Positions 18,861 through 26,991 of a DNA stretch of 64,000 bases are shown in pieces. The notes beneath the pieces were generated by a model, which worked only from the letters and a program-made list of their open reading frames with translations, had not been told where the DNA came from and made no database searches. Each line of letters starts with the position of its first letter. The stretch's first letter is position 1. Source of the DNA: Actinoalloteichus hoggarensis (GTDB lineage: Bacteria; Actinomycetota; Actinomycetes; Mycobacteriales; Pseudonocardiaceae); the NCBI RefSeq assembly GCF_002234535.1, contig NZ_CP022521.1, positions 3,844,001 through 3,908,000 on the forward strand, in the 5' to 3' direction. A program made the translations under genes and the position numbers.

Positions 18861-19448
18861 TCATGTCAGCGCGACCACGAGCACGACGAGCAGCACGATC
18901 ACCGCACCGACGATCCCGAACGCCAACAGGAACGGCCTGCGCTCCGCCGCCGGCACGATGCCCGGATAGACCTGAGCGAGCCTCTTCGCCGTGGTCCCCG
19001 GCGGGAAGCCCTGCACGGGGACCCGCAGCTCGCGGACGAGTCGATCGAGGTCGGCCCGGTCGTAGAGCGAGTCCATCAGGCGCAGCAGCCGCCTGCCCCG
19101 CGCGTCCAGGAGGAAGACGTTGTGCGGGGTCTCGCGGCCCATGAACAACAGGCCCTGTACCACCAGCGCCACCAGCGAGCGCGGCACCCAGCGGACTCCG
19201 CCGAACATCCCCCTGCTGCCGATCCGATGCGCCGTGAGGACGACCCGTGATCGTGTCAGCGACAAGAAGACCAGACCCATCAGCAGGCCCATGAACGCCG
19301 AGGTGACGAGGAATCCCGCCAGTCCAGCCTGAATCGTGGCGGGCACGATCAGCAACGCCGAGACCACGACGCCGAGGATCGCGGACATCCGTCGGCGCTG
19401 TCTGGACGGGTGCAGAACGAGTAAGGCCGCGTCAGATGGGGTCGACAC
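18861..19448 (-). CDS. Membrane protein with two N-terminal and one C-terminal TM segments
   Basis: A 195-residue hypothetical protein. Hydrophobic segments lie at about residues 22-40 and 43-63, and a C-terminal one at about 173-194 (LLAFGIVGAVIVLLVVLVV). A soluble middle (VVLTAHRIGSRGMFGGVRWV, VFLLDARGRRLLRL) resembles PH-like domains of bacterial membrane proteins; this is tentative. The GTG start at 19448 has TAGCAT six bases upstream and no ribosome binding site, suggesting leaderless translation. It lies next to the decayed end of the CRISPR array. Confidence 0.7.
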   Translation of the reverse strand: MSTPSDAALLVLHPSRQRRRMSAILGVVVSALLIVPATIQAGLAGFLVTSAFMGLLMGLVFLSLTRSRVVLTAHRIGSRGMFGGVRWVPRSLVALVVQGLLFMGRETPHNVFLLDARGRRLLRLMDSLYDRADLDRLVRELRVPVQGFPPGTTAKRLAQVYPGIVPAAERRPFLLAFGIVGAVIVLLVVLVVALT

Positions 19449-19589
19449 GGGCTCATGCTAGACAGCGGCCCCATGCGGCGAGGCGTGGTCGGGGGATCGG
19501 CGTTCGTCGGCGGCGATCGTCCCCGCGCGCCCGGCGGGCGGTACCCGTCGCAGGCATCCCCCGCGCCCCGCACCGGCCCCGAGGGCGGT

Positions 19590-20100
19590 GGGGGAGGCCG
19601 CTGGCGTTCACGATCCGCGTGGCGGCCCGGCTGTGGTCCCCGACCCGACGGGCCGGTGTCACAGACCGTGGTCCATCCCCGCCAGACGACGATCCGTCGC
19701 GGTCCACACCGGCCCGGAGAGCCGGTGCCACGCTCTGGGCGAGCGATGCAGGCCGCCTCGCCCGGCGGTTGCGATCCGCACCGGCCCCGCACACCCGGTG
19801 CCACGCAGCCGTCACACGCCTTCGCCCGCGACTGCGTACCGGTCGTGATCCGCACCGGCTTTGGACGGCCGGTGCCACCACCGCGAATCTTCACGCCCGC
19901 GAGCTTGTCGCTCTTGTCGCGATCCTCACCGGCTCCGGAGAGCCGGTGCCACACGCAAACGCAGCCGAGGTCGATCCGTGGCTTGCAGGGTTGCGATCCT
20001 CACCGGCTCCGGAGAGCCGGTGCCACGGTTGTCCGACTACCTCCAGCGGCAGGCCCAGGCCGCGTTGCGATCCTCACCGGCTCCGGAGAGCCGGTGCCAC
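19590..20100 (-). CRISPR. Ageing CRISPR array, 37-bp repeats and mostly 37-bp spacers, no cas genes in window
   Basis: Exact copies of a 37-bp repeat occupy 20064-20100 and 19990-20026, and a one-mismatch copy lies at 19916-19952. Increasingly degenerate copies lie at 19842-19878, 19768-19804, 19696-19731 and 19626-19662, with a trace near 19590. The spacing is exactly 74 bp for the first five. Spacers are 37 bp and unrelated, then 36 and 33 bp at the decayed end. The repeat carries a 9-bp stem (CACCGGCTC/GAGCCGGTG, loop CGGA). On the minus strand it ends in GGATCGCAAC, like repeats whose crRNA 5' handle ends in AAC. Degeneration to the left puts the leader on the right, so transcription is probably leftward. 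Confidence 0.88.
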
Positions 20101-20486
20101 CCTGCGCATCCAGGGGCATTACCTGATCAAGCGCGCCCAGGTTATCGGTTGGTGACCGACACGCCCGCAGAACACTTCGGACTGTCCCGGCGTGTCGGCC
20201 GACGCCTCGCCTTCCGAACCTGGCAGAGGCCGCTTTCGACGGCCCGGCCGGTCGTCGCGGCGCCTCCGGCTGTCCGTCCGGCCGCCCCGGTAGACGCACG
20301 GTCTTGACGTCACCACGCGGGCGGGCGCTGCCGCACGACAGCCGCTCCCCCGCCAGAACATCGCCGTCCGAATCGGCATCGGCGGGCGGATCGCCCGTCC
20401 TCCTCGAGCGATCAGTTTCCGGCCCGTCTGCCGTCTCAATGATCAGCACGTGCGTACACGGCCGAGAACAGCGAGGAGATGGTGAC
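20101..20486. other. Presumed CRISPR leader side and MFS promoter region
   Basis: A 386-bp stretch without a credible gene, between the intact end of the CRISPR array and the GTG start of the MFS gene. The part next to the array (about 20101-20160) is where a leader would lie; it contains locally AT-richer bases (CATTACCTGATCAAG) but no defined motif. Confidence 0.4.
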
Positions 20487-22073
20487 GTGGTCGCTGATGA
20501 CGCCCTCCGGGCAGGCAGGCGGGAGTGGCTCGGGCTGGCGGTGCTGGCCCTGCCCACTCTGCTGCTGTCCCTGGACTTCAGTGTGCTCTATCTGGCCCTG
20601 CCGAGCTTGACCGCCGACCTGGGGGCCTCCAGCACTCAACAACTCTGGATCATGGACATCTACGGCTTCGTCGTGGCCGGGTTCCTGGTCACCATGGGTT
20701 CGTTGGGCGACCGCATCGGCAGGCGGAGACTGATGCTCATCGGGGCGGGCGCCTTCGGCGTCGCGTCCCTGTTGGCGGCCTTCTCCACCAGCCCGGAGAT
20801 GCTCATCGTGACCCGGGCGCTGATGGGCGTCGCGGGCGCGTGTCTGATGCCGTCGACGCTGTCGCTGATCAGCACCATGTTCCCGTCCCCCCGCCAGATG
20901 GGCGTGGCGATCGCGGTCTGGATGAGCTGCTTCATGGGCGGTCTCGCCATCGGCCCGGTGGTCGGCGGGATCATGCTGGAGTTCTTCTGGTGGGGCTCGG
21001 TCTTCCTTCTCGGCGTTCCCGTGATGGTGCTGCTGCTGATCACCGGTCCCCTCCTGTTGCCGGAGTATCGCGACGCCGAGGGCGGCAGACTGGACATGGT
21101 CAGCGCCGCGCTCTCCCTGGCCGCGCTCCTGCCGGTGATCTACGGGCTGAAGGAGCTCGCCAAGGACGGCTGGGCCGTGCTTCCCGCCTGCTCCGTCGTG
21201 CTCGGCCTGCTGATCGGCGCCGTGTTCGTGCTGCGCCAACGCAGGCTCACCAGCCCGCTGCTGGACATGCGACTGTTCGGCAACAGGACCTTCAGCGCGG
21301 CGTTGGTGCTCTGGCTGCTCAGCGGGGCAGTGCAGGGCGGGACGAGCTTTCTGGTCGCCATCCAGTTGCAGAGCGTGGCGGGGCTCTCCCCCCTACACGC
21401 CGGACTGTGGCTGGTGCCGTCGACCGTGTTGATGATCTTCTCGATCATGATGGCGCCGATTCTCGCGCGCCGTTTCCGACCTGCCTCTGTGATGGCGACC
21501 GGCATGGTGCTGGCCGGACTCGGCTATCTGTTGATCACTCAGGTCGAGAGCGCCGACGGGCTGACCGTCCTGCTCATCGGCTGGGCACTGGCGCTGTCGG
21601 GCCTCGGACTGCCGTCCGGGTTGAGCACCGCGCTCATCCTGGGCTCCGCACCGCCGGAGAAGGCTGGTTCGGCGTCGGCGATGTCGGAGACCACCAGCGA
21701 ATTCGGCATCGCCCTCGGTGTCGCGGCGCTCGGCAGCCTCAGCACGGCGGTCTACCGTTGGCAGACGGCCACGACCATTCCGGACGACGTCCCGCCGGAG
21801 GCTGCCGAGGCGGCGCGCGACAGCATCACTGCCGCCGTGTTCTCCGCCGAACAGGTACCGGGTGCGGCAGGCGAGGAACTGCTGCACGTCGCGCGGGAGG
21901 CCTTCACCACCGGTCTGACCACCGTCGCCGGAATCGCGGCGGCCCTCTTCATCGTGCTCGCGGCCATCGCGGCCACCGCGTTGCGGCACGTGAACACGAA
22001 CGCGGAGGCGCCTGTGGAGCAGGACGATCGACGGCAGGGCGACCAGGGGTCCACCACGGCGTCCCTGCGCTGA
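20487..22073 (+). CDS. MFS drug exporter, 14-TM (DHA2/QacA type), copy 1
   Basis: A 528-residue proton-coupled efflux transporter. The N-terminal half has the DHA2 signatures: motif A (GSLGDRIGRRRLMLIG) and motif C-like GGLAIGPVVGGIMLEFFWWG. Fourteen hydrophobic segments fit the QacA subfamily, and an acidic, basic-mixed C-terminal tail follows. The GTG at 20487 is selected by GAGGAG eight bases upstream; the longer in-frame N-terminus is not membrane-like. It is closely similar along its length to the exporter at 57130, suggesting one serves the biosynthetic locus and the other arose by duplication. It is convergent with the sigma-factor gene. Confidence 0.92.
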   Translation: MVADDALRAGRREWLGLAVLALPTLLLSLDFSVLYLALPSLTADLGASSTQQLWIMDIYGFVVAGFLVTMGSLGDRIGRRRLMLIGAGAFGVASLLAAFSTSPEMLIVTRALMGVAGACLMPSTLSLISTMFPSPRQMGVAIAVWMSCFMGGLAIGPVVGGIMLEFFWWGSVFLLGVPVMVLLLITGPLLLPEYRDAEGGRLDMVSAALSLAALLPVIYGLKELAKDGWAVLPACSVVLGLLIGAVFVLRQRRLTSPLLDMRLFGNRTFSAALVLWLLSGAVQGGTSFLVAIQLQSVAGLSPLHAGLWLVPSTVLMIFSIMMAPILARRFRPASVMATGMVLAGLGYLLITQVESADGLTVLLIGWALALSGLGLPSGLSTALILGSAPPEKAGSASAMSETTSEFGIALGVAALGSLSTAVYRWQTATTIPDDVPPEAAEAARDSITAAVFSAEQVPGAAGEELLHVAREAFTTGLTTVAGIAAALFIVLAAIAATALRHVNTNAEAPVEQDDRRQGDQGSTTASLR

Positions 22074-22074
22074 G

Positions 22075-22117
22075 GGCCCGCCCGGCGCCGACGTCGACGG
22101 GCACAGCGGGGCGGGCC
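22075..22117. terminator. Hairpin between convergent genes
   Basis: GGCCCGCCC and GGGCGGGCC form a perfect 9-bp stem around a 25-base loop, directly after the MFS stop codon and just before the sigma-factor stop codon. It is a plausible bidirectional terminator without a T-tract. Confidence 0.5.
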
Positions 22118-22152
22118 GGGGCGGTCGCCGTGACACCCCGACCCGCGCGCGG

Positions 22153-23187
22153 TCACATCGTCATCGGAAGATCGAAGGCAGGCAGGACGTCGGGATGGAA
22201 GGCGGTCACCTCCGCCACCTGCCCCTCCTCGATCCGCAGCACGTCGAGCCCGAAGGCATGCCAGCGGGTCTCTCCCGGCGCGCGGACGTAGACCGCCGCC
22301 GCAGGCTGTCGGTTCGCCCAGGTCTCGACGCAGCGGAACTCGACGGCGTCCGCGCCGTCCAGTGCGGGCGACCAGGCCGTGATGATCGTGTCCCGTCCCT
22401 GATACCAGACCGGGTGCGCGCCGAAATGGCCGCCTGCTCCCGGCTGCTGCCCGCATCGCGCGTCGGCACGCAGCAGCGCGGCCAGCTCCGCCATGTCGCA
22501 ACGCTCGGTGGCCGCCAGATAGCGTTGGAGGACCGCGCGTTCCGCCGCACTGGGATCTCCGCTCGGCGCCCAGTCAAGCCGCCGAGGCGGCAGGTGCCGC
22601 CGCAGGGTGGCGCGCGCCCGTTGGAGGGCGCTGTTCACCGATGCCACGGTGCTCTCCAGCAGCGTGCCCGTCGCCTCGGCGGGCCAGCCGAGCACGTCAC
22701 GCAGGATCAACGCCGCCCGCTGTCGCGGCGGGAGGTGCTGGATGGCGGCGAGGAAGGCCAGCTCGATGGTCTCCTTCGCCAGCACCACGGCATCCGGGGC
22801 CCCGTCCTCGGACGTGCCCCCGGTGAGCAGCCGATCCGGGTACGGCCGCAGCCACGCGACGGCGGCCGGCGGTGCCTGCGCCACCCCGGCGACCTGCCTG
22901 CGCGTGGGAGACCGTTCGAGGAAGTCCAGACAGGCGTTCGTCGCGATCCGGTAGAGCCAGGCACGGAACGTCGCACGGCCTTGGAAGGTGTCCCGCCTGG
23001 TCCAGGCCCGCAGGAACGTCTCCTGGGTCAGGTCCTCGGCGTCTTCGTACGAGGCGAGCATGCGGTAGCAGTGCACGTGCAGCTCTCGTTCATAACGCCG
23101 CACGAGTCGCGCGAAGGCGGCCTCGTCGCCCGCGCGCGCCGCGGCCACCACGGCGGCGTCCTCGGTCCTCGTCGACTCGGTGTCCAT
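22153..23187 (-). CDS. ECF sigma factor with SnoaL-like C-terminal domain (SigG type)
   Basis: About 344 residues. Sigma region 2 is at about residues 15-80 (AFARLVRRYERELHVHCYRM, DLTQETFLRAW) and region 4 at about 145-195 (LPPRQRAALILRDVLGWPAE). An extra SnoaL/NTF2-like C-terminal domain (about 215-340) is typical of ECF families whose activity is set by this domain rather than by an anti-sigma factor. It directs RNA polymerase to unknown promoters. The Met at 23187 gives the usual family N-terminus; an upstream in-frame start at 23262 is possible. Confidence 0.88.
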   Translation of the reverse strand: MDTESTRTEDAAVVAAARAGDEAAFARLVRRYERELHVHCYRMLASYEDAEDLTQETFLRAWTRRDTFQGRATFRAWLYRIATNACLDFLERSPTRRQVAGVAQAPPAAVAWLRPYPDRLLTGGTSEDGAPDAVVLAKETIELAFLAAIQHLPPRQRAALILRDVLGWPAEATGTLLESTVASVNSALQRARATLRRHLPPRRLDWAPSGDPSAAERAVLQRYLAATERCDMAELAALLRADARCGQQPGAGGHFGAHPVWYQGRDTIITAWSPALDGADAVEFRCVETWANRQPAAAVYVRAPGETRWHAFGLDVLRIEEGQVAEVTAFHPDVLPAFDLPMTM

Positions 23188-23626
23188 CGGATCTGCGGAT
23201 ACCTCGGTGTCGTGCCCGGCGGCGCCCGCCGGACCGATTCCTCGTCCTGTCTGTGTCTGCATGCCGAGTATGACGGGTCGACCGGCCCGGACTCATCGGT
23301 CGTGACGAGAAGAGATGCCCGCGAACGCCCGCACGGGACGGCGTCGTCTCGACCAGGACCGGCCGGTCCGGGCAAGGGGCGACTCGGGGATCGCCGTCGG
23401 GCGAGGACGCCCGGACGGGCCTGGTTCCGTCTGGCGACACGGTGGCCGGTCGACGCCGTGGGCAGGCGGTCGACCCCCGGGCAGCAGCAGGACGACGACC
23501 ATCGACTGCGGGGTGGCGACCGGCTGACCCGTCGGCGTTCTGCGTCGCGCCGGGCGTCTCGTCAGGCGCGGCGCCGATCCCCGCGCGGCCCGCGGCGCCA
23601 CGGGACCCGGCGTTCGGCCCAGGGCG
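23188..23626. other. Intergenic stretch upstream of the sigma factor
   Basis: It contains the possible 25-codon extension of the sigma-factor gene and its presumed promoter. The remaining roughly 360 bp hold no credible gene or repeat. Confidence 0.45.
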
Positions 23627-24811
23627 TCAGCGACGTCCCACGGGGAGCCGGACCTCCGCGCTGGTGCGCATCGCGCCGTCGGACCCCTCGCCGAGGTAGA
23701 AGCGTGCGTTCAGGCTCCGATCGTGGACGTCGACGACCGTGCGCCAGACGGCCCGCCAGCTCGGGTCCGTCCGGGGGGCGACCGCGTCGAGGTCGGCGCG
23801 CATCGTCTCCGGTGTGGACGCGGTCTGCCCGCTCTCCCGGGTCCGGCTGGTGAGCGTCCGCATCCGCCCGTAGGTCTCGTGGCTGTCGGTGTTGTCGGGG
23901 GGCAGCTCCGCCACCACGGGATGACGGTGGAGCAGGTGGTTGGTCACGCACAGCGGGCCGTCGTCGACCTCGATGATGTGCTCGTCCCCGTGCGGCGACC
24001 GCTCCCAGACGAAGCCCCGCCCGGCGGCGTCGGCGATCAGATGATGGCAGGGCGTTCCGTCGTCGTACTGCTTGGTGCTCAGCAGCGCCTCCTTCGCCTC
24101 CTCGGCGTCGGCACAGGTGTCCAGCAGGAAGCGCGGCACCTGCGTCGGATTGAGGCCCGCCGTGGGCTGGGCGGCCCCGTCGGCTCGGGCGGTCTCGACG
24201 TCGGCCATGAGCAGTACCACCGCGAGGCCGTGCTCGTTGACGCCGTCGGTGGCGCCGTCGAGACCGAAGATGCTGATCGCGGTCGAGGCCGGGCCTTCGT
24301 CGGGCACGAGGTCGACGACGTACGGCGTCTCGCAGATCCGGGGACCCGCCGGGGTCGCGGCGGGCGTGTCGCCGTCGATCGCGGCCAGCAGGCCCTGCCA
24401 GTCGCCGGTGAAGAAGTCGAAGTTGCGCACGATGCGGCCGTGTCCGTCCGAGGCGGCCTGCGGCGGATACCAGACCGCCGAGCAGCCGAAGTCGGCCGCG
24501 CCGGAGACGATCGTGGAGAAGTCGAGGTCGTCTCGCTCCGGGTCGAGGCCGAACGCCTCGGCGACGCCGAGCATCCGGGCGTGGTGCGCGGGCCACTCGC
24601 GGGCGAACCATCGGCGGCGGGCCCGGTTCCGCAGGGTGTCGGCCACCGGTGGGGGCGCCCAGCCGAAGCGTGTCCCGGCCTCCGTCGCGAGGGCGCGGCC
24701 GATGTCGGTCTGGCTGCCGCGCAGGGCGAGACGGCGGACGGTCAGGATGTCGTCGGGGCCGCCGCCCGCCACCACCTCGGCCTCGGTGCGGCCGGTCGTC
24801 GTCTGGTTCAT
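23627..24811 (-). CDS. C45-type Ntn hydrolase/acyltransferase
   Basis: A 394-residue member of the family including isopenicillin N acyltransferase-like C45 peptidases. The probable autocatalytic nucleophile is Cys in FGCSAVWYPP (about residue 110), followed by VRNFDFF and a Ntn-fold pattern (GLDGATDGVNEHGLAVVLLM). Family enzymes self-cleave to expose the Cys and then hydrolyse or exchange linear amide acyl groups. AGGAG seven bases before the ATG at 24811 fixes the start. It lies 105 bp after a GNAT gene on the same strand, probably an operon controlled by the divergent GntR-TetR regulator. Confidence 0.85.
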   Translation of the reverse strand: MNQTTTGRTEAEVVAGGGPDDILTVRRLALRGSQTDIGRALATEAGTRFGWAPPPVADTLRNRARRRWFAREWPAHHARMLGVAEAFGLDPERDDLDFSTIVSGAADFGCSAVWYPPQAASDGHGRIVRNFDFFTGDWQGLLAAIDGDTPAATPAGPRICETPYVVDLVPDEGPASTAISIFGLDGATDGVNEHGLAVVLLMADVETARADGAAQPTAGLNPTQVPRFLLDTCADAEEAKEALLSTKQYDDGTPCHHLIADAAGRGFVWERSPHGDEHIIEVDDGPLCVTNHLLHRHPVVAELPPDNTDSHETYGRMRTLTSRTRESGQTASTPETMRADLDAVAPRTDPSWRAVWRTVVDVHDRSLNARFYLGEGSDGAMRTSAEVRLPVGRR

Positions 24812-24916
24812 CGGGACACTCCTGTCATCGTCTTCACTACCGCGGGTCGTGGGACGCTCGGCGGGGGCGGCCGACGGCCGTCTCTCGCGCGACGCCTCCA
24901 CTGGTCGGTTCGGTGG

Positions 24917-25528
24917 TCATCGGGCGGCAGGCCGCCACAGCGTGGTGATGTCGGGGCCGTCGGGAAGCCGGACGGGCTCGCAGGCGGCCTGGAAGCCGTG
25001 TCGCTCGAACAGGGCGCGAGCGCCCGCCGACGCCGTCTCCAGATAGACGCCGAGCCCCGCCGCGTCGGCCTCCGCCAGGCCCTGACGCAGCAGTGCCGAG
25101 CCGAGCCCTCGGCCCTGGTCGCCGGGCCGCACTCCCATGAAGGACACGTGCAGGTACCGCTGCCCACGCGGATGCCGTTCGCCGAGCAGCGTGAGCAGGC
25201 TGGTCAGCCGCTCCGTGTGGGCGGCGAGCGCGGGCGGCAGGTCGACGGCACCGAAGTCCGGGCCCGAGGTGCCTTCGCCGGTGACGGGCATCCACAGCGA
25301 GGCCGCCTTGTCCTCGACCATGAGGAGCCCGCCGTCCGCCGCGACCTGACCGGCCAGCGGGAGGTAGTAGTACTGCTGGCACTCCTGACGTTCGGCGTCG
25401 TCGGGGAAGAGCCATCGAGTGGACTCCTCCGCCATGAAGGCCTCGGTGAGGATGCCGACCGCCGATTCCACGTCCCCGGGGCCGCCCTTGCGTACAGACG
25501 AAACGAGCGTGTCGTGATCGTCGACCAT
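24917..25528 (-). CDS. GNAT N-acetyltransferase
   Basis: A 203-residue acetyltransferase of the GNAT fold. The acetyl-CoA pyrophosphate loop is in GVRPGDQGRGLGSALLRQGL (about residues 131-150), and the C-terminal ALFERHGF motif follows. It would transfer acetyl from acetyl-CoA to a small-molecule amine; the substrate is unknown. A strong AAGGAGGG ribosome binding site precedes the ATG. It is first in a two-gene unit with the C45 hydrolase and divergent from the fusion regulator across a 278-bp region with a palindromic operator. Confidence 0.9.
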   Translation of the reverse strand: MVDDHDTLVSSVRKGGPGDVESAVGILTEAFMAEESTRWLFPDDAERQECQQYYYLPLAGQVAADGGLLMVEDKAASLWMPVTGEGTSGPDFGAVDLPPALAAHTERLTSLLTLLGERHPRGQRYLHVSFMGVRPGDQGRGLGSALLRQGLAEADAAGLGVYLETASAGARALFERHGFQAACEPVRLPDGPDITTLWRPAAR

Positions 25529-25662
25529 GAGTGCCCTCCTTGCTCTGTGCTGTCACCCTGGTGCGGGTCCGCCACACGTCGCCGCTTCCGCGTACACCAT
25601 AAGCATGGCATCATCGGCGGAGCAAACACGGCCTATAACGGCAAGATACGATCTCCACCACA

Positions 25663-25688
25663 CTAGTGCACTGGATGCAGTGCACTAG
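25663..25688. promoter_or_regulatory. Perfect 10-bp inverted repeat, probable operator
   Basis: CTAGTGCACT, six-base spacer, AGTGCACTAG. It lies in the divergent region between the GNAT and regulator genes. The half-site CACTAG recurs at 25765-25770, 36 bp before the regulator start, in a sequence reading GCACTAGTAC. A further ACTAGCTAGT palindrome overlaps the right arm (25684-25693). The layout suits binding by the GntR-TetR fusion protein and autoregulation. Confidence 0.75.
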
Positions 25689-25806
25689 CTAGTCGATCAC
25701 CAGCGACGATGCCGTACATCGGACTCCGCAGCGCCGATCGCCACGTCGACGAGCCCGAGTAGCGCACTAGTACGATCGAGCGATCTGACCGGAAGGAAGT
25801 CCGAGC

Positions 25807-26730
25807 ATGACCGCCGAACCGACCGAAGAGGACGGCCCGCCCTACGCGCGGATCGTCGGCGCGATCCGCGCACGCATCGCGTCCGGCGAGCTGCGACCGG
25901 GCGACCGGGTGCCGTCGACCCGGCAGATCACCCGGGAATGGGGTGTGGCCATGGCCACGGCGACCAAGGCTCTGACCGCCCTGCGCCGCGAAGGCCTGGT
26001 CCACGCGAAGCCGGGAGCGGGCACCGTGGTCTCGGACCGGCCGGGGCGCCCGGCTAATCCGACGTCGGCCTCCCGCGCCGCCGACGTCGCCCTGAACCGC
26101 GAGACGATCATCGCGACCGCGATGGGCGTCGCCGACCTGGAAGGCCTGGCAGCCCTGTCGATGCGCCGCGTGGCCACCGAGCTCGGGGTGAGCACGATGG
26201 CGCTGTACCGACACGTCGAAGGCAAGGACGCCCTCGTCCACCTGATCACCGACGCCGCGTTCACCGAGACGCCGCTGCCCGAGCCGCCGTCGGACTGGCG
26301 ACGCGCGCTGGAGATCTCCGCGCGGCGGGACTGGCGGATGTACCGACGACACCCGTGGGCGGCCGCGCGAGTCTCGGTGCCGAGGCCGCTGCTGACACCG
26401 GGCGGCCTGGCCAACGTGGAATGGCTGATGCGGGTGCTCGGCGCGGATCGACCCGATCGGCGCGAGGCGGCCATGCAGGCGATCATCACGCTGACGGCCT
26501 TCGTCGTCGGCATGGCGACCTGGCTCGGGTCCGATCTGGACGAGGAACAGGAGACCGGCGTCAGCAACGATCAGTGGTGGTGCAGCCAGGACGCCGAGCT
26601 GGCCGAGCTGGAGGCGACCGGCCGGTTCCCGCTGCTGTTCGCGGTGGACGTCCCGCCGGACCTCGACTCCGTCTTCGAGTTCGGTCTGGCCCGTCTCCTC
26701 GACGGGCTGGCGGGCAGCGTCGAGGAGTAA
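25807..26730 (+). CDS. GntR-TetR fusion transcriptional regulator
   Basis: A 307-residue regulator with two DNA-binding modules. An N-terminal GntR-type winged helix (about residues 12-76; PGDRVPSTRQITREWGVAMA) precedes a TetR-type HTH (about 95-145; LSMRRVATELGVSTMALYRH) and a tetracycline-repressor-like C-terminal ligand domain. The GGAAGGAAG ribosome binding site is good. Such fusions exist in actinobacteria, usually next to the gene they control. The divergent GNAT/C45 operon and the palindrome at 25663 are the obvious targets; it may also act on the biosynthetic locus that starts downstream. Confidence 0.9.
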   Translation: MTAEPTEEDGPPYARIVGAIRARIASGELRPGDRVPSTRQITREWGVAMATATKALTALRREGLVHAKPGAGTVVSDRPGRPANPTSASRAADVALNRETIIATAMGVADLEGLAALSMRRVATELGVSTMALYRHVEGKDALVHLITDAAFTETPLPEPPSDWRRALEISARRDWRMYRRHPWAAARVSVPRPLLTPGGLANVEWLMRVLGADRPDRREAAMQAIITLTAFVVGMATWLGSDLDEEQETGVSNDQWWCSQDAELAELEATGRFPLLFAVDVPPDLDSVFEFGLARLLDGLAGSVEE

Positions 26731-26991
26731 GAGCACCCGGAGGCCTCGGCGACGGGCACGGAACACGGCAGGAGACCGGTTCCGTCGACTCGAGGTCGCC
26801 TCCACGTCGTGGGCTCGCCGAGCACTGTTGCCGCATCGCCGTGGAGACCCCGCAGACACCACCCATGCCGGGCAACCGACGGCACCGCTCGCCGGCGTCC
26901 CCCGCACTGAACGGCTCCGCCCCGCCGCCGTCCCCTCCAGCGCCGTCCCCTGCCGCGCCGTCGGCTCCGTCGTCACTCCGGGAGCACGCGG

